From Pseudomonas sp. PDM16 (lineage in GTDB: Bacteria; Pseudomonadota; Gammaproteobacteria; Pseudomonadales; Pseudomonadaceae), in contig NZ_JACVAM010000001.1 in NCBI RefSeq assembly GCF_014851865.1, positions 496,001 through 560,000 on the forward strand: a stretch of 64,000 nucleotides of DNA, read 5' to 3'. The notes beneath the pieces were generated by a model. It was given only the letters and a program-made list of their open reading frames with translations, had not been told where the DNA came from and did no database searches. The translations under genes and the position numbers were made by a program. Positions 56,961-64,000 of the stretch are shown one piece after another. Within the stretch, counting starts at the first letter, position 1. The number at the start of each line of letters is the position of its first letter.

Positions 56961-57968
56961 CTAGCTGCGATCGGCCTTCACCTGGGGGCTGAGCACCAGG
57001 CGCGGCTCCTGATCCGGTTTCAGCACTTGCGAATACTGCGGCGTGAAACCCGGGGCAAGCTTCTTGATCCGCGCCGAAAGCAGGGCCGCCACGAAGGGAT
57101 AGTCCTTGGCCTCGCGCAACTCCAGGCGCACCGCACAATCGAAGGCCACCACATCGGCAGCAACCTGATCCAGAAGATCACGCAGGCTGTCACGGTCATT
57201 GGCATCGAGCATCGGCATGGCCACGCTGCTGCTGGCGGCCATCGGGTCGATCAACAGGGCCCGCGGAGCGGCTGCGATGACCGGCGCAGGCACCTCGACT
57301 TTGACTGCCGGAGCGACTGTCGGCTTGGCCTGTGAGGCGGCTGCCTTCTCGGCAGCTTCGCGTTCGGCCACGGCCTTTTCTTCAGCCAGCTGCTGTTGGC
57401 GAATACGCTCGGCTTCCTTTTTGGCGATGGTTGCCTCAGCCTCGCGCAGACGCCGTTCTACGTCGTCGCGGCGAGTCTCGGTGCTTGCAGCGGCGGGAGC
57501 GGCAGGGGCAACCGGAGTCGCCGGCTTAGCTGCAACAGACGGTTGCACCGGCGGGGTCGCGACCTGAATCTGCTTGGTGGCTGGCGCAGTGCCGCTGGCA
57601 GCCAGGGTTTTCTCGTATTGCTGCTTGAGTGCCGGAGAGGCCGCTCCCAAATGACGCTCACCCTGGGCCAGACTGGCGTTGGCCGCGACAGTATTGCCGG
57701 CCTGCAATTGCTGGCGGCTCTGCTGCAGGTAGGCACTGGCCAGCTCCCGCTGGTATTGACCAATGCGCACATCATTGCTGGCGGTGCGCTGGCGCAGGGC
57801 ATCCAGCCCGGTTTCGGCAGCTTGCAGCTCGCCGCGAGCAATCTGGGTTGATACCTGGTTGAAGCCCTTCACCAGTTCATCGACGGTCCAGTACTCCGCA
57901 TGGGCATTACCCAGCAGCAGGCCGAGAGCGAGCGCGACGAGATAGCGACAGCTTCCCTTGTTCATCAT
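56961..57968 (-). CDS. Periplasmic coiled-coil hypothetical (PA5502-like)
   Basis: The 335-residue protein has a Sec signal (cleavage near AHA-EYW). A TPR-like helical section (residues 25-110), an Ala/Pro/Val-rich linker and a charged coiled coil (RRLREAEATIAKKEAERIRQ near residue 165) precede a C-terminal region ending RLVLSPQVKADRS. Its function is unknown. It follows znuB by 50 bp on the same strand, so it may belong to the zinc operon. The longest frame extends far into znuB and is not real. A short hairpin (56946-56961) covers its stop. Confidence 0.78.
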   Translation of the reverse strand: MMNKGSCRYLVALALGLLLGNAHAEYWTVDELVKGFNQVSTQIARGELQAAETGLDALRQRTASNDVRIGQYQRELASAYLQQSRQQLQAGNTVAANASLAQGERHLGAASPALKQQYEKTLAASGTAPATKQIQVATPPVQPSVAAKPATPVAPAAPAAASTETRRDDVERRLREAEATIAKKEAERIRQQQLAEEKAVAEREAAEKAAASQAKPTVAPAVKVEVPAPVIAAAPRALLIDPMAASSSVAMPMLDANDRDSLRDLLDQVAADVVAFDCAVRLELREAKDYPFVAALLSARIKKLAPGFTPQYSQVLKPDQEPRLVLSPQVKADRS

Positions 57969-58018
57969 ATGACCCGTTGGTTTCGAAGCGTTTTGGATTG
58001 GGCAAAAAACGCCCAATG

Positions 58019-58807
58019 CTAACGAGCCCGACGAGGCAGAGCAAAGCCTATGAGGAAAATTGCTGCCGCTGATACCACGATAGAAGGCCCGGCTGGCGTG
58101 TCTTGGAACCAGGAAAGGCTCAAGCCTGCGGCTACCGCGAGCATGCCGAGCAGACTGGCGCCGATCGCCATCTGTTCCGGGGTGCGTGCATGCCGCTGGG
58201 CGGCGGCGGCCGGAATGATCAGCAGCGAGGTGATCAGCAGTACCCCGACTATCTTCATGGCCACCGCGATGACCACCGCGATCAGCAGCATCAGCGCCAG
58301 GCGCAGGGCTCCCACAGGCAGGCCTTCGACCCGCGCCAGCTCCTCGTGCACGGTGATCGCCAGCAGGCGCCGCCACAACGGCAGCAGCAGCGCCAGGACC
58401 AGGGCACAGCCGCCGAGAATCCAGGCCAGGTCGGTGGTACCGACGGCCAGCAGGTCGCCGAACAGGTAGCCCATCAGGTCGATGCGCACCTCGTCCATGA
58501 AGCTCAGTACCACCAGCCCCAGCGACAGGGTGGTCGGCGCCAGGATGCCCAGCAAAGTGTCCGATGCCAGGGCCTGGCGTTGCTGCAGCGTCACCAGCAG
58601 CACGGCCAACAGCAGGCAACCGGCGGTCACCGCCAGGGTCGGGCTGAGGTCGAGCAGGAAGCCCAGTGCTACGCCGAGCAGGGCGGCATGCGACAGGGTA
58701 TCGCCGAAATAGGCCATGCGCCGCCAGACCACGAAGGAACCGAGCGGGCCAGCCACCAGCGCCAGAGCCAGGCCGGCGAGCAGAGCATTGAAGAGGAAAT
58801 CGGGCAT
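58019..58807 (-). CDS. znuB: Zinc ABC transporter permease ZnuB
   Basis: The 262-residue permease has about eight membrane helices with WRRMAYFGDTLSHAALLG near residue 28 and KIVGVLLITSLLIIPAAAA near 185. It carries zinc across the inner membrane with ZnuC and ZnuA. The ATG 58807 shares a base with the znuC stop. Confidence 0.95.
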   Translation of the reverse strand: MPDFLFNALLAGLALALVAGPLGSFVVWRRMAYFGDTLSHAALLGVALGFLLDLSPTLAVTAGCLLLAVLLVTLQQRQALASDTLLGILAPTTLSLGLVVLSFMDEVRIDLMGYLFGDLLAVGTTDLAWILGGCALVLALLLPLWRRLLAITVHEELARVEGLPVGALRLALMLLIAVVIAVAMKIVGVLLITSLLIIPAAAAQRHARTPEQMAIGASLLGMLAVAAGLSLSWFQDTPAGPSIVVSAAAIFLIGFALPRRAR

Positions 58808-59598
58808 CAGTGACGGCAACCTGGACCATGGACGTGTGCCGGACCATGAATGGTCAGGCCGGGCGCCTCGACCACGGCGCCGTGCAGGTCGTGGCTGTGG
58901 TCGTGGTGGTGGTGGTAGATGGCCAGGCTCTTGGCATCCTGGCCGAACATCTCGACGAAGGCCGGATCGTTGCTGACCTGCTCCGGGTGGCCAGAGCAGC
59001 ACACATGACGATTGAGGCAGACGACCTGGTCGGTAGTGCTCATCACCAGGTGCAAGTCGTGCGACACCATCAGCACGCCGCAACCATGACGATCACGCAG
59101 ACGTGTTATCAGGCGATACAGCTCGGCCTGGCCGGCCACGTCGACGCCCTGCACGGGCTCGTCGAGCACCAGCAGTTCCGGCTCGCGCAGCAGGGCGCGA
59201 GCCAGCAGTACGCGCTGCAGCTCGCCGCCGGAGATGCTCTGCAGGGGGCTGTCGAGCACTTGCTCGGCGCCCACTTCGGCCAGCGCAGCCATGGCGGCGG
59301 CACGGTCCACGCCCGGCACCAGACGCAGGAAGCGCAGCACCGACAGCGGCAGGGTCGGCTCCACGTGCAGCTTCTGCGGCATGTAGCCGACGCGCAGGCG
59401 CGGCTTGCGCTGCACGCTTCCGCGGTCGGGATTGAGCAGGCCGAGCACGGTGCGCACCAGGGTGGTCTTGCCGGCACCGTTGGGGCCGATCAGGGTGACG
59501 ATTTCGCCGGAGTGTACGGTCAGCTGCACATCCTGCAGTACCGCCTGGCCGGCGAAGCCGACTCCAACGCCGTCTAGGCAGATCAGCGCATCACTCAT
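58807..59598 (-). CDS. znuC: Zinc ABC transporter ATPase ZnuC, His-rich C terminus
   Basis: The 263-residue ATPase has Walker [10 protein letters not shown] (residues 38-46), the signature [15 protein letters not shown] and Walker [13 protein letters not shown]. The C terminus is strongly His-rich ([13 protein letters not shown] then VHGPGCRH), a feature of some ZnuC proteins that may sense zinc. ATG 59598 shares one base with the zur stop; a GTG lies one codon upstream. Confidence 0.95.
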   Translation of the reverse strand: MSDALICLDGVGVGFAGQAVLQDVQLTVHSGEIVTLIGPNGAGKTTLVRTVLGLLNPDRGSVQRKPRLRVGYMPQKLHVEPTLPLSVLRFLRLVPGVDRAAAMAALAEVGAEQVLDSPLQSISGGELQRVLLARALLREPELLVLDEPVQGVDVAGQAELYRLITRLRDRHGCGVLMVSHDLHLVMSTTDQVVCLNRHVCCSGHPEQVSNDPAFVEMFGQDAKSLAIYHHHHDHSHDLHGAVVEAPGLTIHGPAHVHGPGCRH

Positions 59599-60095
59599 CA
59601 CGAGGCCTGGCAGCCGGAGCAGAGGCCGACCACTTCGACGGTCTGGCTCTCCACGGCAAAGCCCACTTGGGCGGCACCGTCGACGATGGCCTGGCTGATC
59701 GAATCCTGTTCAAGCTCGATGGCGGTATGACAGGTGCGACAGATGAGGAACTGACCCTGGTGCAACTCGCCCGGGTGTATGCAGCCGATGAAGGCATTGA
59801 GCGAGGCGATCCGGTGCACCAGCCCGTTCTCCAGGAGGAAATCCAGGGCGCGATACACGGTGGGCGGCGCGGCGCGGCGGCCATCTTCGTCGCTGAGCAC
59901 GCCGAGAATATCGTAGGCGCCCAGTGGCTTGTGGCTGGCCCAGACCAGCTCCAGCACGCGCTTGCGCAGCGCGGTCAGGCGCGTGCCCTGCCTGGCGCAC
60001 AGCACCTCGGCCTCGGCCAGAGCTTCGGCCACGCAGCGCGAATGGTCGTGTGGCAGGCAGGCCAGCGGAGTGTTGCCGATGACGGGCTTGAACAT
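59598..60095 (-). CDS. zur: Zinc uptake regulator Zur (Fur family)
   Basis: The 165-residue Fur-family repressor has the winged helix ([17 protein letters not shown], then [19 protein letters not shown]) and two structural-zinc CxxC pairs (C119/C122 and C159/C162). It represses znuABC when zinc is sufficient. It heads zur-znuC-znuB and diverges from znuA. A Zur-box candidate lies between. Confidence 0.95.
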   Translation of the reverse strand: MFKPVIGNTPLACLPHDHSRCVAEALAEAEVLCARQGTRLTALRKRVLELVWASHKPLGAYDILGVLSDEDGRRAAPPTVYRALDFLLENGLVHRIASLNAFIGCIHPGELHQGQFLICRTCHTAIELEQDSISQAIVDGAAQVGFAVESQTVEVVGLCSGCQAS

Positions 60096-60116
60096 GGCGA
60101 GACGTCCGGATGAAGA

Positions 60117-60134
60117 GACGTTATTCTATTACTC
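60117..60134. promoter_or_regulatory. Zur-box candidate between zur and znuA
   Basis: The stretch GACGTTATTCTATTACTC resembles the gammaproteobacterial Zur box (GTTATA-AT-rich-AAC core, imperfect dyad) and lies in the 63-bp gap between divergent zur and znuA. The match is by eye; a site matrix was not run. Confidence 0.6.
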
Positions 60135-60158
60135 TTTTATCCCGCGAGTCTTGCCGTC

Positions 60159-61070
60159 GTGTTCCGTTTCGCTGCTTTTATCGCCCTTTTCCTCTCCAGT
60201 TTCGCCGTGCAGGCCGCCGAAGTGCGCGTGCTGACCAGCATCAAGCCGCTGCAATTGATCGCCTCCGCGGTGCAGGGCGATCTCGGCCAGCCCGAGGTGC
60301 TGCTGCCGCCCGGCGCCTCGCCGCACCACTTCGCCCTGCGTCCTTCCGATGTGCGACGGGTGCAGAGCGCCGACCTGCTGTACTGGATCGGGCCGGACAT
60401 GGAAACCTTCCTGCCGCGGGTGCTGAGTGGCCGCGAGCAGCCGAGTGTGGCCGTGCAGTCTCTGCCCGGCCTGACCCTGCGCCATTTCGGCGAGGGCACA
60501 GACGAGCATCAGCATCACGCCGAACATGGCGCGGACGAGCATGACCACGAGCACCGTCCCGGCAGTCTGGATGCCCATCTCTGGTTGCTGCCGGACAACG
60601 CCCGGGTGATCGCGGCGAAGATGGCGGCCGACCTGTCTGCCGCCGATCCGGCCAACGCCGCGCGCTACCAGGCCAATCTGCAGGCCTTCGAGCAGCGTCT
60701 GTCCGCGGCCGATGCGGCGACCAAGGCCCGCCTGGCGCCACTGGCCAGCAAGCCCTTCTTCGTCTTCCACCAGGCCTTCGACTACTTCGAGGCTGCCTAC
60801 GGTCTGCAACATACCGGCGTATTCACCACCGCCAGCGAGGTGCAGCCGGGTGCGCGCCATGTGGCGGCAATGCGCGAACGACTTAAGGCGGCCGGGCCAT
60901 CCTGCGTGTTCAGCGAGCCGCCACTGCGCCCGCGCTTGGCGGATACCCTGTCCGCCGGCCTGCCGGTGAAGCTGGCCGAGCTGGATGCGCTGGGCGCCAA
61001 GGCCGCAAGTTACGAACAGCTACTGACGGATCTGGGCAGCGGCCTGGCCGGCTGCCTGGAAAACCTCTGA
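60159..61070 (+). CDS. znuA: Zinc ABC transporter periplasmic binding protein ZnuA
   Basis: The 303-residue protein binds periplasmic zinc. It has a signal peptide (residues 1-18 or so), the metal His motifs ASPHHFALRPSD and HQAFDYF, and the family's His-rich loop (DEHQHHAEHGADEHDHEH near residue 112). The GTG at 60159 is the only start with a signal-like N terminus; the RBS is weak. Confidence 0.95.
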   Translation: MFRFAAFIALFLSSFAVQAAEVRVLTSIKPLQLIASAVQGDLGQPEVLLPPGASPHHFALRPSDVRRVQSADLLYWIGPDMETFLPRVLSGREQPSVAVQSLPGLTLRHFGEGTDEHQHHAEHGADEHDHEHRPGSLDAHLWLLPDNARVIAAKMAADLSAADPANAARYQANLQAFEQRLSAADAATKARLAPLASKPFFVFHQAFDYFEAAYGLQHTGVFTTASEVQPGARHVAAMRERLKAAGPSCVFSEPPLRPRLADTLSAGLPVKLAELDALGAKAASYEQLLTDLGSGLAGCLENL

Positions 61071-61079
61071 GGAATGAGC

Positions 61080-61418
61080 ATGCGCAAAGGATGGCGCTGG
61101 CCGGCGGCGATGCTGGTGATGATGGGCGTCAGTGCTCTGGTGGGTTATCAGGCCGCGCGCTGGCAGGCCGGGTTGCAGGACATCCTGTGCCCCGGTGATT
61201 TCCGCGACTACCGCACCGATGTGGCTTTGCACGATGGCGGTGGTCTGCAATTGCCGGCTGGCACTCGTCTGCGTCTGCGCTTCTGCGAGTACAACGCCCA
61301 GGCGCAGCTGGAACTGCTGATCGACAAGAGCGAGTTCGCGCGGCTGCAGCCGGTGGATAATGGTCGGAACGAGCGCTGGCTCTACAACCTGCAGCCGGTC
61401 TCAGAGGGCGAAAGGTAG
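61080..61418 (+). CDS. Small membrane-anchored hypothetical protein
   Basis: The 112-residue protein has one N-terminal membrane helix (about residues 8-25, PAAMLVMMGVSALVGYQAA) and a soluble domain with two Cys about 30 apart. Domain unknown. GAGGAATGAGC before ATG 61080 supports that start over the ATG at 61074. It overlaps the convergent thrB end by 18 bp. Confidence 0.7.
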   Translation: MRKGWRWPAAMLVMMGVSALVGYQAARWQAGLQDILCPGDFRDYRTDVALHDGGGLQLPAGTRLRLRFCEYNAQAQLELLIDKSEFARLQPVDNGRNERWLYNLQPVSEGER

Positions 61419-62351
61419 CGGCAGCGCGACTTGCTGGCGCCTGGCCAGGCGGCGCTGGAACTCGGCCGGGTCCTTGACCAGCACATCGCGTCCCTGGAAG
61501 CGGCGGGCGGCGATCAGCCGTGACAGCCAGAAACGCAGGCAGGCGATGCGCAGCATGGCCGGCCACAGCTCGGCCTCGGCACGGGTGAACGGGCGCAGTG
61601 CGGCATAGGCGCCGAGCAGCGCGCGGCCGCGGGCCAGGTCCAGAGCGTCGTCGGCCTGCGAGCACCAGTCGTTGAGGGTGATCGCCAGGTCGTAGAGCAT
61701 CGGCCCCGAGCAGGCGTTGTAGAAGTCGATCACTCCGGCCAGCTGGTTGCCGTCGAACAGCGCGTTGTCGCGGAACAGGTCGGCATGCAGGTTAGCCCGT
61801 GGCAGAGCGAGGATGCGTGCCTTCAGTTCGCCTACTTCGTGCAGGCTGTCGCGCAGCAGCGGCAGCTGCTCGTCGTGCAGCTCCAGGGCCAGTACCGGGC
61901 CTTCTTCCAGCATCCAGTCGAGGCCGCGGTCGCTGCGCCGTTCCAGGATGTTGTCGCGGGTCGCCAGGTGCAGACGTGCCAGCCAGGTGCCGACCTCCGC
62001 GCAGTGGTGCGCGTTGGGCTGGCTGACATGCTTGCCGGCCAGGCGCGGCTGCAGGATGGCCGGCTTCTCGGCCAGTTCACGCAGGGCCTCGCCGCTCTGT
62101 GTCAGTACCGCGTAGGGCACTGGCAGGCCGGCCTGGTGCAGGCGTTCAAGCAGGCCGATGAAGAACGGCATGTCGGCCCGCGGGCCGCGCTCCACCAGGG
62201 TCAGCACGAACTCGCCGCCTTCCAGGCTGACGAAGAAGTTGCTGTTCTCGGTGCCGGCGGCAATGCCCTGGAAATCCTTCAAGCGGCCGAGGCCGTAGGG
62301 GGCGAGGAAGGCTTCCAGTTCATGGCGTTCGAGGGGCGTGAAGACCGACAT
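61401..62351 (-). CDS. thrB: Homoserine kinase ThrB (APH-fold type)
   Basis: The 316-residue enzyme phosphorylates homoserine in threonine synthesis. It is the APH-fold type common in Pseudomonas: HADLFRDN (H189, D191, N196) is the catalytic loop and IDFYNA (D209) the metal-binding Asp. The ATG at 62351 begins MSVFTPLERHELEAFLAPYG. It lies 6 bp after the DUF2782 gene. Confidence 0.95.
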   Translation of the reverse strand: MSVFTPLERHELEAFLAPYGLGRLKDFQGIAAGTENSNFFVSLEGGEFVLTLVERGPRADMPFFIGLLERLHQAGLPVPYAVLTQSGEALRELAEKPAILQPRLAGKHVSQPNAHHCAEVGTWLARLHLATRDNILERRSDRGLDWMLEEGPVLALELHDEQLPLLRDSLHEVGELKARILALPRANLHADLFRDNALFDGNQLAGVIDFYNACSGPMLYDLAITLNDWCSQADDALDLARGRALLGAYAALRPFTRAEAELWPAMLRIACLRFWLSRLIAARRFQGRDVLVKDPAEFQRRLARRQQVALPLPFAL

Positions 62352-62357
62352 GGGGCG

Positions 62358-62642
62358 TTACCAGCTGAAGATTTCCCAGGCGGGAATCAGCATGTCCGGT
62401 TGGTCGGAGCGCACGAAGTTGCCTTCGCTGCCGTCGGCACGTACCAGGAAGTACGGCTTGCCATTCTTCGGCGTGACCTTGATGGCGTAGAGGAAGCCGT
62501 TCTGCCGGTATTCGGTGATGGTCTTGTCGCCATCCTGGCGGATGGTCACGTCTGGGTCACCGGTGACCGCTTCCTCGGCCATGGCAAGCATCGGGCTGGC
62601 GGTCAGCAAGACGGCCAGAGTCAGGCGGGTAAGCATGCGCAT
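62358..62642 (-). CDS. DUF2782 secreted hypothetical (PA5494-like)
   Basis: The 94-residue protein has a Sec signal (cleavage near AMA-EEAV) and a small domain with DKTITEYRQNGFLYAIKVTP. DUF2782 function is unknown. ATG 62642 with AAGG upstream. It is on the strand opposite polA and 6 bp before thrB. Confidence 0.88.
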   Translation of the reverse strand: MRMLTRLTLAVLLTASPMLAMAEEAVTGDPDVTIRQDGDKTITEYRQNGFLYAIKVTPKNGKPYFLVRADGSEGNFVRSDQPDMLIPAWEIFSW

Positions 62643-62716
62643 GATAACCTTGTCCCTTTCTTCAGGTTGGTGAGGCCATTCTAGCGCTCGCCCCCGGCAA
62701 AAGGTTGATCTTGCGA

Positions 62717-64000
62717 ATGTCCAATGCCCCTCTCGTCCTGGTCGACGGCTCCTCCTACCTGTACCGCGCCTTCCACGCTCTGCCGCCGCTGGCCACCTCC
62801 AAGGGCCTGCAGACCGGCGCGGTGAAGGGCGTGCTGAACATGCTCAAGAGCCTGCGCAAGCAGTACCCGGACAGCCCGTTCGCGGTGGTATTCGACGCCA
62901 AGGGCGGCACCTTTCGCGACGAGATCTTCGCCGAGTACAAGGCCAACCGCCCGCCGATGCCCGATGAGCTGCGCGGCCAGGTCGAGCCGCTGCACGCCAG
63001 CGTGCGCGCCCTCGGTTATCCGCTGCTGTGCGTGGAAGGCGTGGAGGCCGACGATGTGATCGGCACTTTGGCCCGCCAGTGCGCGGCCGAGGGGCGCGAC
63101 GTGGTGATCTCCACCGGTGACAAGGACATGGCCCAGCTGGTCTGCCCGCACGTCACCCTGGTCAACACCATGACCGGCAGCGTCTACGACATCGAGGGGG
63201 TGAAGGCCAAGTTCGGCGTTGGCCCCGAGCTGATCATCGACTACCTGGCCCTGATGGGCGACAAGGTCGACAACATTCCCGGTGTGCCGGGGGTGGGCGA
63301 GAAGACCGCACTGGGCCTGCTGGTCGGTGTCGGCGGCGGCCTCGATGTGCTCTACGCCAACCTCGACAAGGTGCCGGAACTGCCGATCCGCGGTGCCAAG
63401 ACCCTGCCGGCCAAGCTCGTCGAGCACAAGGAGATGGCCTACCTGTCGTACCAGCTGGCGACCATCAAGCTCGATGTGCCGCTGGATATCGCGATCGAGT
63501 CCCTGCATCCGGGCGAACCGGATCGCGAGGCGCTGGTGACACTCTATACCGAGCTGGAATTCAGAGGCTGGCTGGATGAGCTGCAACGCAGCCAGCCGAA
63601 GAGCAAACCGGCGGCCAAACCAGCACCGGCTGCGCACACGGGCGGTCTGTTCGACGAGCCGGCCGCGTCGGTCGAGGTAGAACAGCAGGCTGCCAGCAGC
63701 GATTCACGCTACGAAACCGTGCTGGAGCAGGCGCAGTTCGAGGCTTGGCTGAAGAAGCTGGAGCAGGCCGAACTGATTGCCTTCGACACAGAGACCACCA
63801 GCCTCGACCCGCAGCAGGCCCAGGTGGTTGGCGTGTCGTTCGCCGTCACCGCCGGCGAGGCGGCTTATGTACCGCTGGCCCACTCCTACATGGGCGTGCC
63901 CCAGCAGCTCGACCGCGACGCGGTGCTGCGTGCGCTCAAGCCGATTCTCGAAGACCCGGCCAAGGCCAAGGTCGGCCAGCACGGCAAGTACGATATGAAC
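62717..64000 (+). CDS. polA: DNA polymerase I, 5' part (runs off the window)
   Basis: The frame opens at ATG 62717 and stays open to 64000 (428 codons; the full protein is about 900). The 5'-3' exonuclease domain spans about residues 1-290 (VDGSSYLYRAFHALPPL, then GVEADDVIGTLA, ISTGDKDMAQLV and GVPGVGEKTA). The 3'-5' exonuclease domain begins with FDTETTSLDP, with D357 and E359 as metal ligands. The polymerase domain lies off the window. It faces away from thrB. Confidence 0.97.
   Translation, partial: MSNAPLVLVDGSSYLYRAFHALPPLATSKGLQTGAVKGVLNMLKSLRKQYPDSPFAVVFDAKGGTFRDEIFAEYKANRPPMPDELRGQVEPLHASVRALGYPLLCVEGVEADDVIGTLARQCAAEGRDVVISTGDKDMAQLVCPHVTLVNTMTGSVYDIEGVKAKFGVGPELIIDYLALMGDKVDNIPGVPGVGEKTALGLLVGVGGGLDVLYANLDKVPELPIRGAKTLPAKLVEHKEMAYLSYQLATIKLDVPLDIAIESLHPGEPDREALVTLYTELEFRGWLDELQRSQPKSKPAAKPAPAAHTGGLFDEPAASVEVEQQAASSDSRYETVLEQAQFEAWLKKLEQAELIAFDTETTSLDPQQAQVVGVSFAVTAGEAAYVPLAHSYMGVPQQLDRDAVLRALKPILEDPAKAKVGQHGKYDMN

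Noticed and set aside
56946..56961. Hairpin GCGCTC / GAGCGC at the end of the PA5502-like gene as a terminator.
   Set aside because: The stem is short, overlaps the stop codon and is not followed by T residues; kept only as a note.
56961..58847. 628-residue frame fusing the PA5502-like gene with sequence antisense to or out of frame with znuB.
   Set aside because: The signal peptide start (57968) and the znuB frame on the same strand explain the region; the first 290 residues are Arg/Ala/Pro-rich noise.

Overview
The window is chromosomal DNA from a denitrifying, GC-rich gammaproteobacterium, almost certainly a Pseudomonas sensu lato. The evidence is protein-level resemblance throughout to Pseudomonas NorB, NosZ, Dnr, PrlC, ZnuABC, PolA and the PA0102-PA0113-type cytochrome oxidase block, together with ANR/Dnr-type promoter boxes. 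No rRNA, tRNA, CRISPR array, insertion sequence or prophage was seen. Species cannot be fixed from the sequence alone.

Layout, left to right. (1) 0.1-3.5 kb: a MocR-type regulator divergent from a paiB-like gene and two GNAT acetyltransferases. (2) 3.5-21.5 kb: a compact denitrification island. nirQ-norEF-norCBD reads leftward. Rightward are a cytochrome c551 gene and nosRZDFYL-tatE. Then come leftward nirK-nirV and the divergent regulators NnrR-like and Dnr plus a small DnrP-like protein. The island encodes copper nitrite reductase, NO reductase, N2O reductase, their maturation factors and their regulators. Nitrate reductase is not in the window. (3) 21.5-26 kb: an unassigned lipoprotein, an XRE-type regulator, an AGCS amino-acid symporter and a type I asparaginase. 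(4) 25.9-34.3 kb: seven leftward genes for a cell-surface glycan or secreted glycoconjugate (two paralogous glycosyltransferases, two paralogous methyltransferases, two acyltransferases, one PMT-like membrane glycosyltransferase). By eye it is less GC-rich than its flanks and is probably accessory. (5) 34.5-42.4 kb: conserved gamma-carbonic-anhydrase / prlC / yheV and a LexA-boxed radical SAM gene, interrupted by a further acyltransferase, an AraC regulator, an SBF-type transporter and a secreted hypothetical. (6) 42.4-52.8 kb: beta-carbonic anhydrase and the caa3-type cytochrome c oxidase operon with its assembly factors (coxBA-ctaG-coxC, SURF1, CtaA, CtaB, SCO). (7) 52.8-64 kb: a VOC protein, a LysR regulator, metNIQ, a zinc-uptake divergon (zur-znuCB / znuA) with a Zur-box candidate, thrB, and the 5' two-fifths or so of polA running off the end.

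How the parts work together. Regions 2 and 6 are two alternative ends of the respiratory chain: oxygen respiration through caa3 and stepwise reduction of nitrite, NO and N2O. Three promoters in region 2 carry near-perfect TTGAT-N4-(A/G)TCAA boxes (norC, nirQ/c551, nosR), while nirK alone carries TTGTT-N4-AACAA. The two adjacent CRP/FNR regulators differ at the matching recognition-helix residue. This makes a two-regulator, two-operator model plausible. Perfect intercistronic hairpins without T-tracts follow c551 and nosZ, with a related one after norB, and may set the ratio of enzyme to assembly factors. I found no clearly new molecular system. The best candidates for new biology are the regulator/operator split at nirK, the hairpin arrays and the duplicated glycan cassette.
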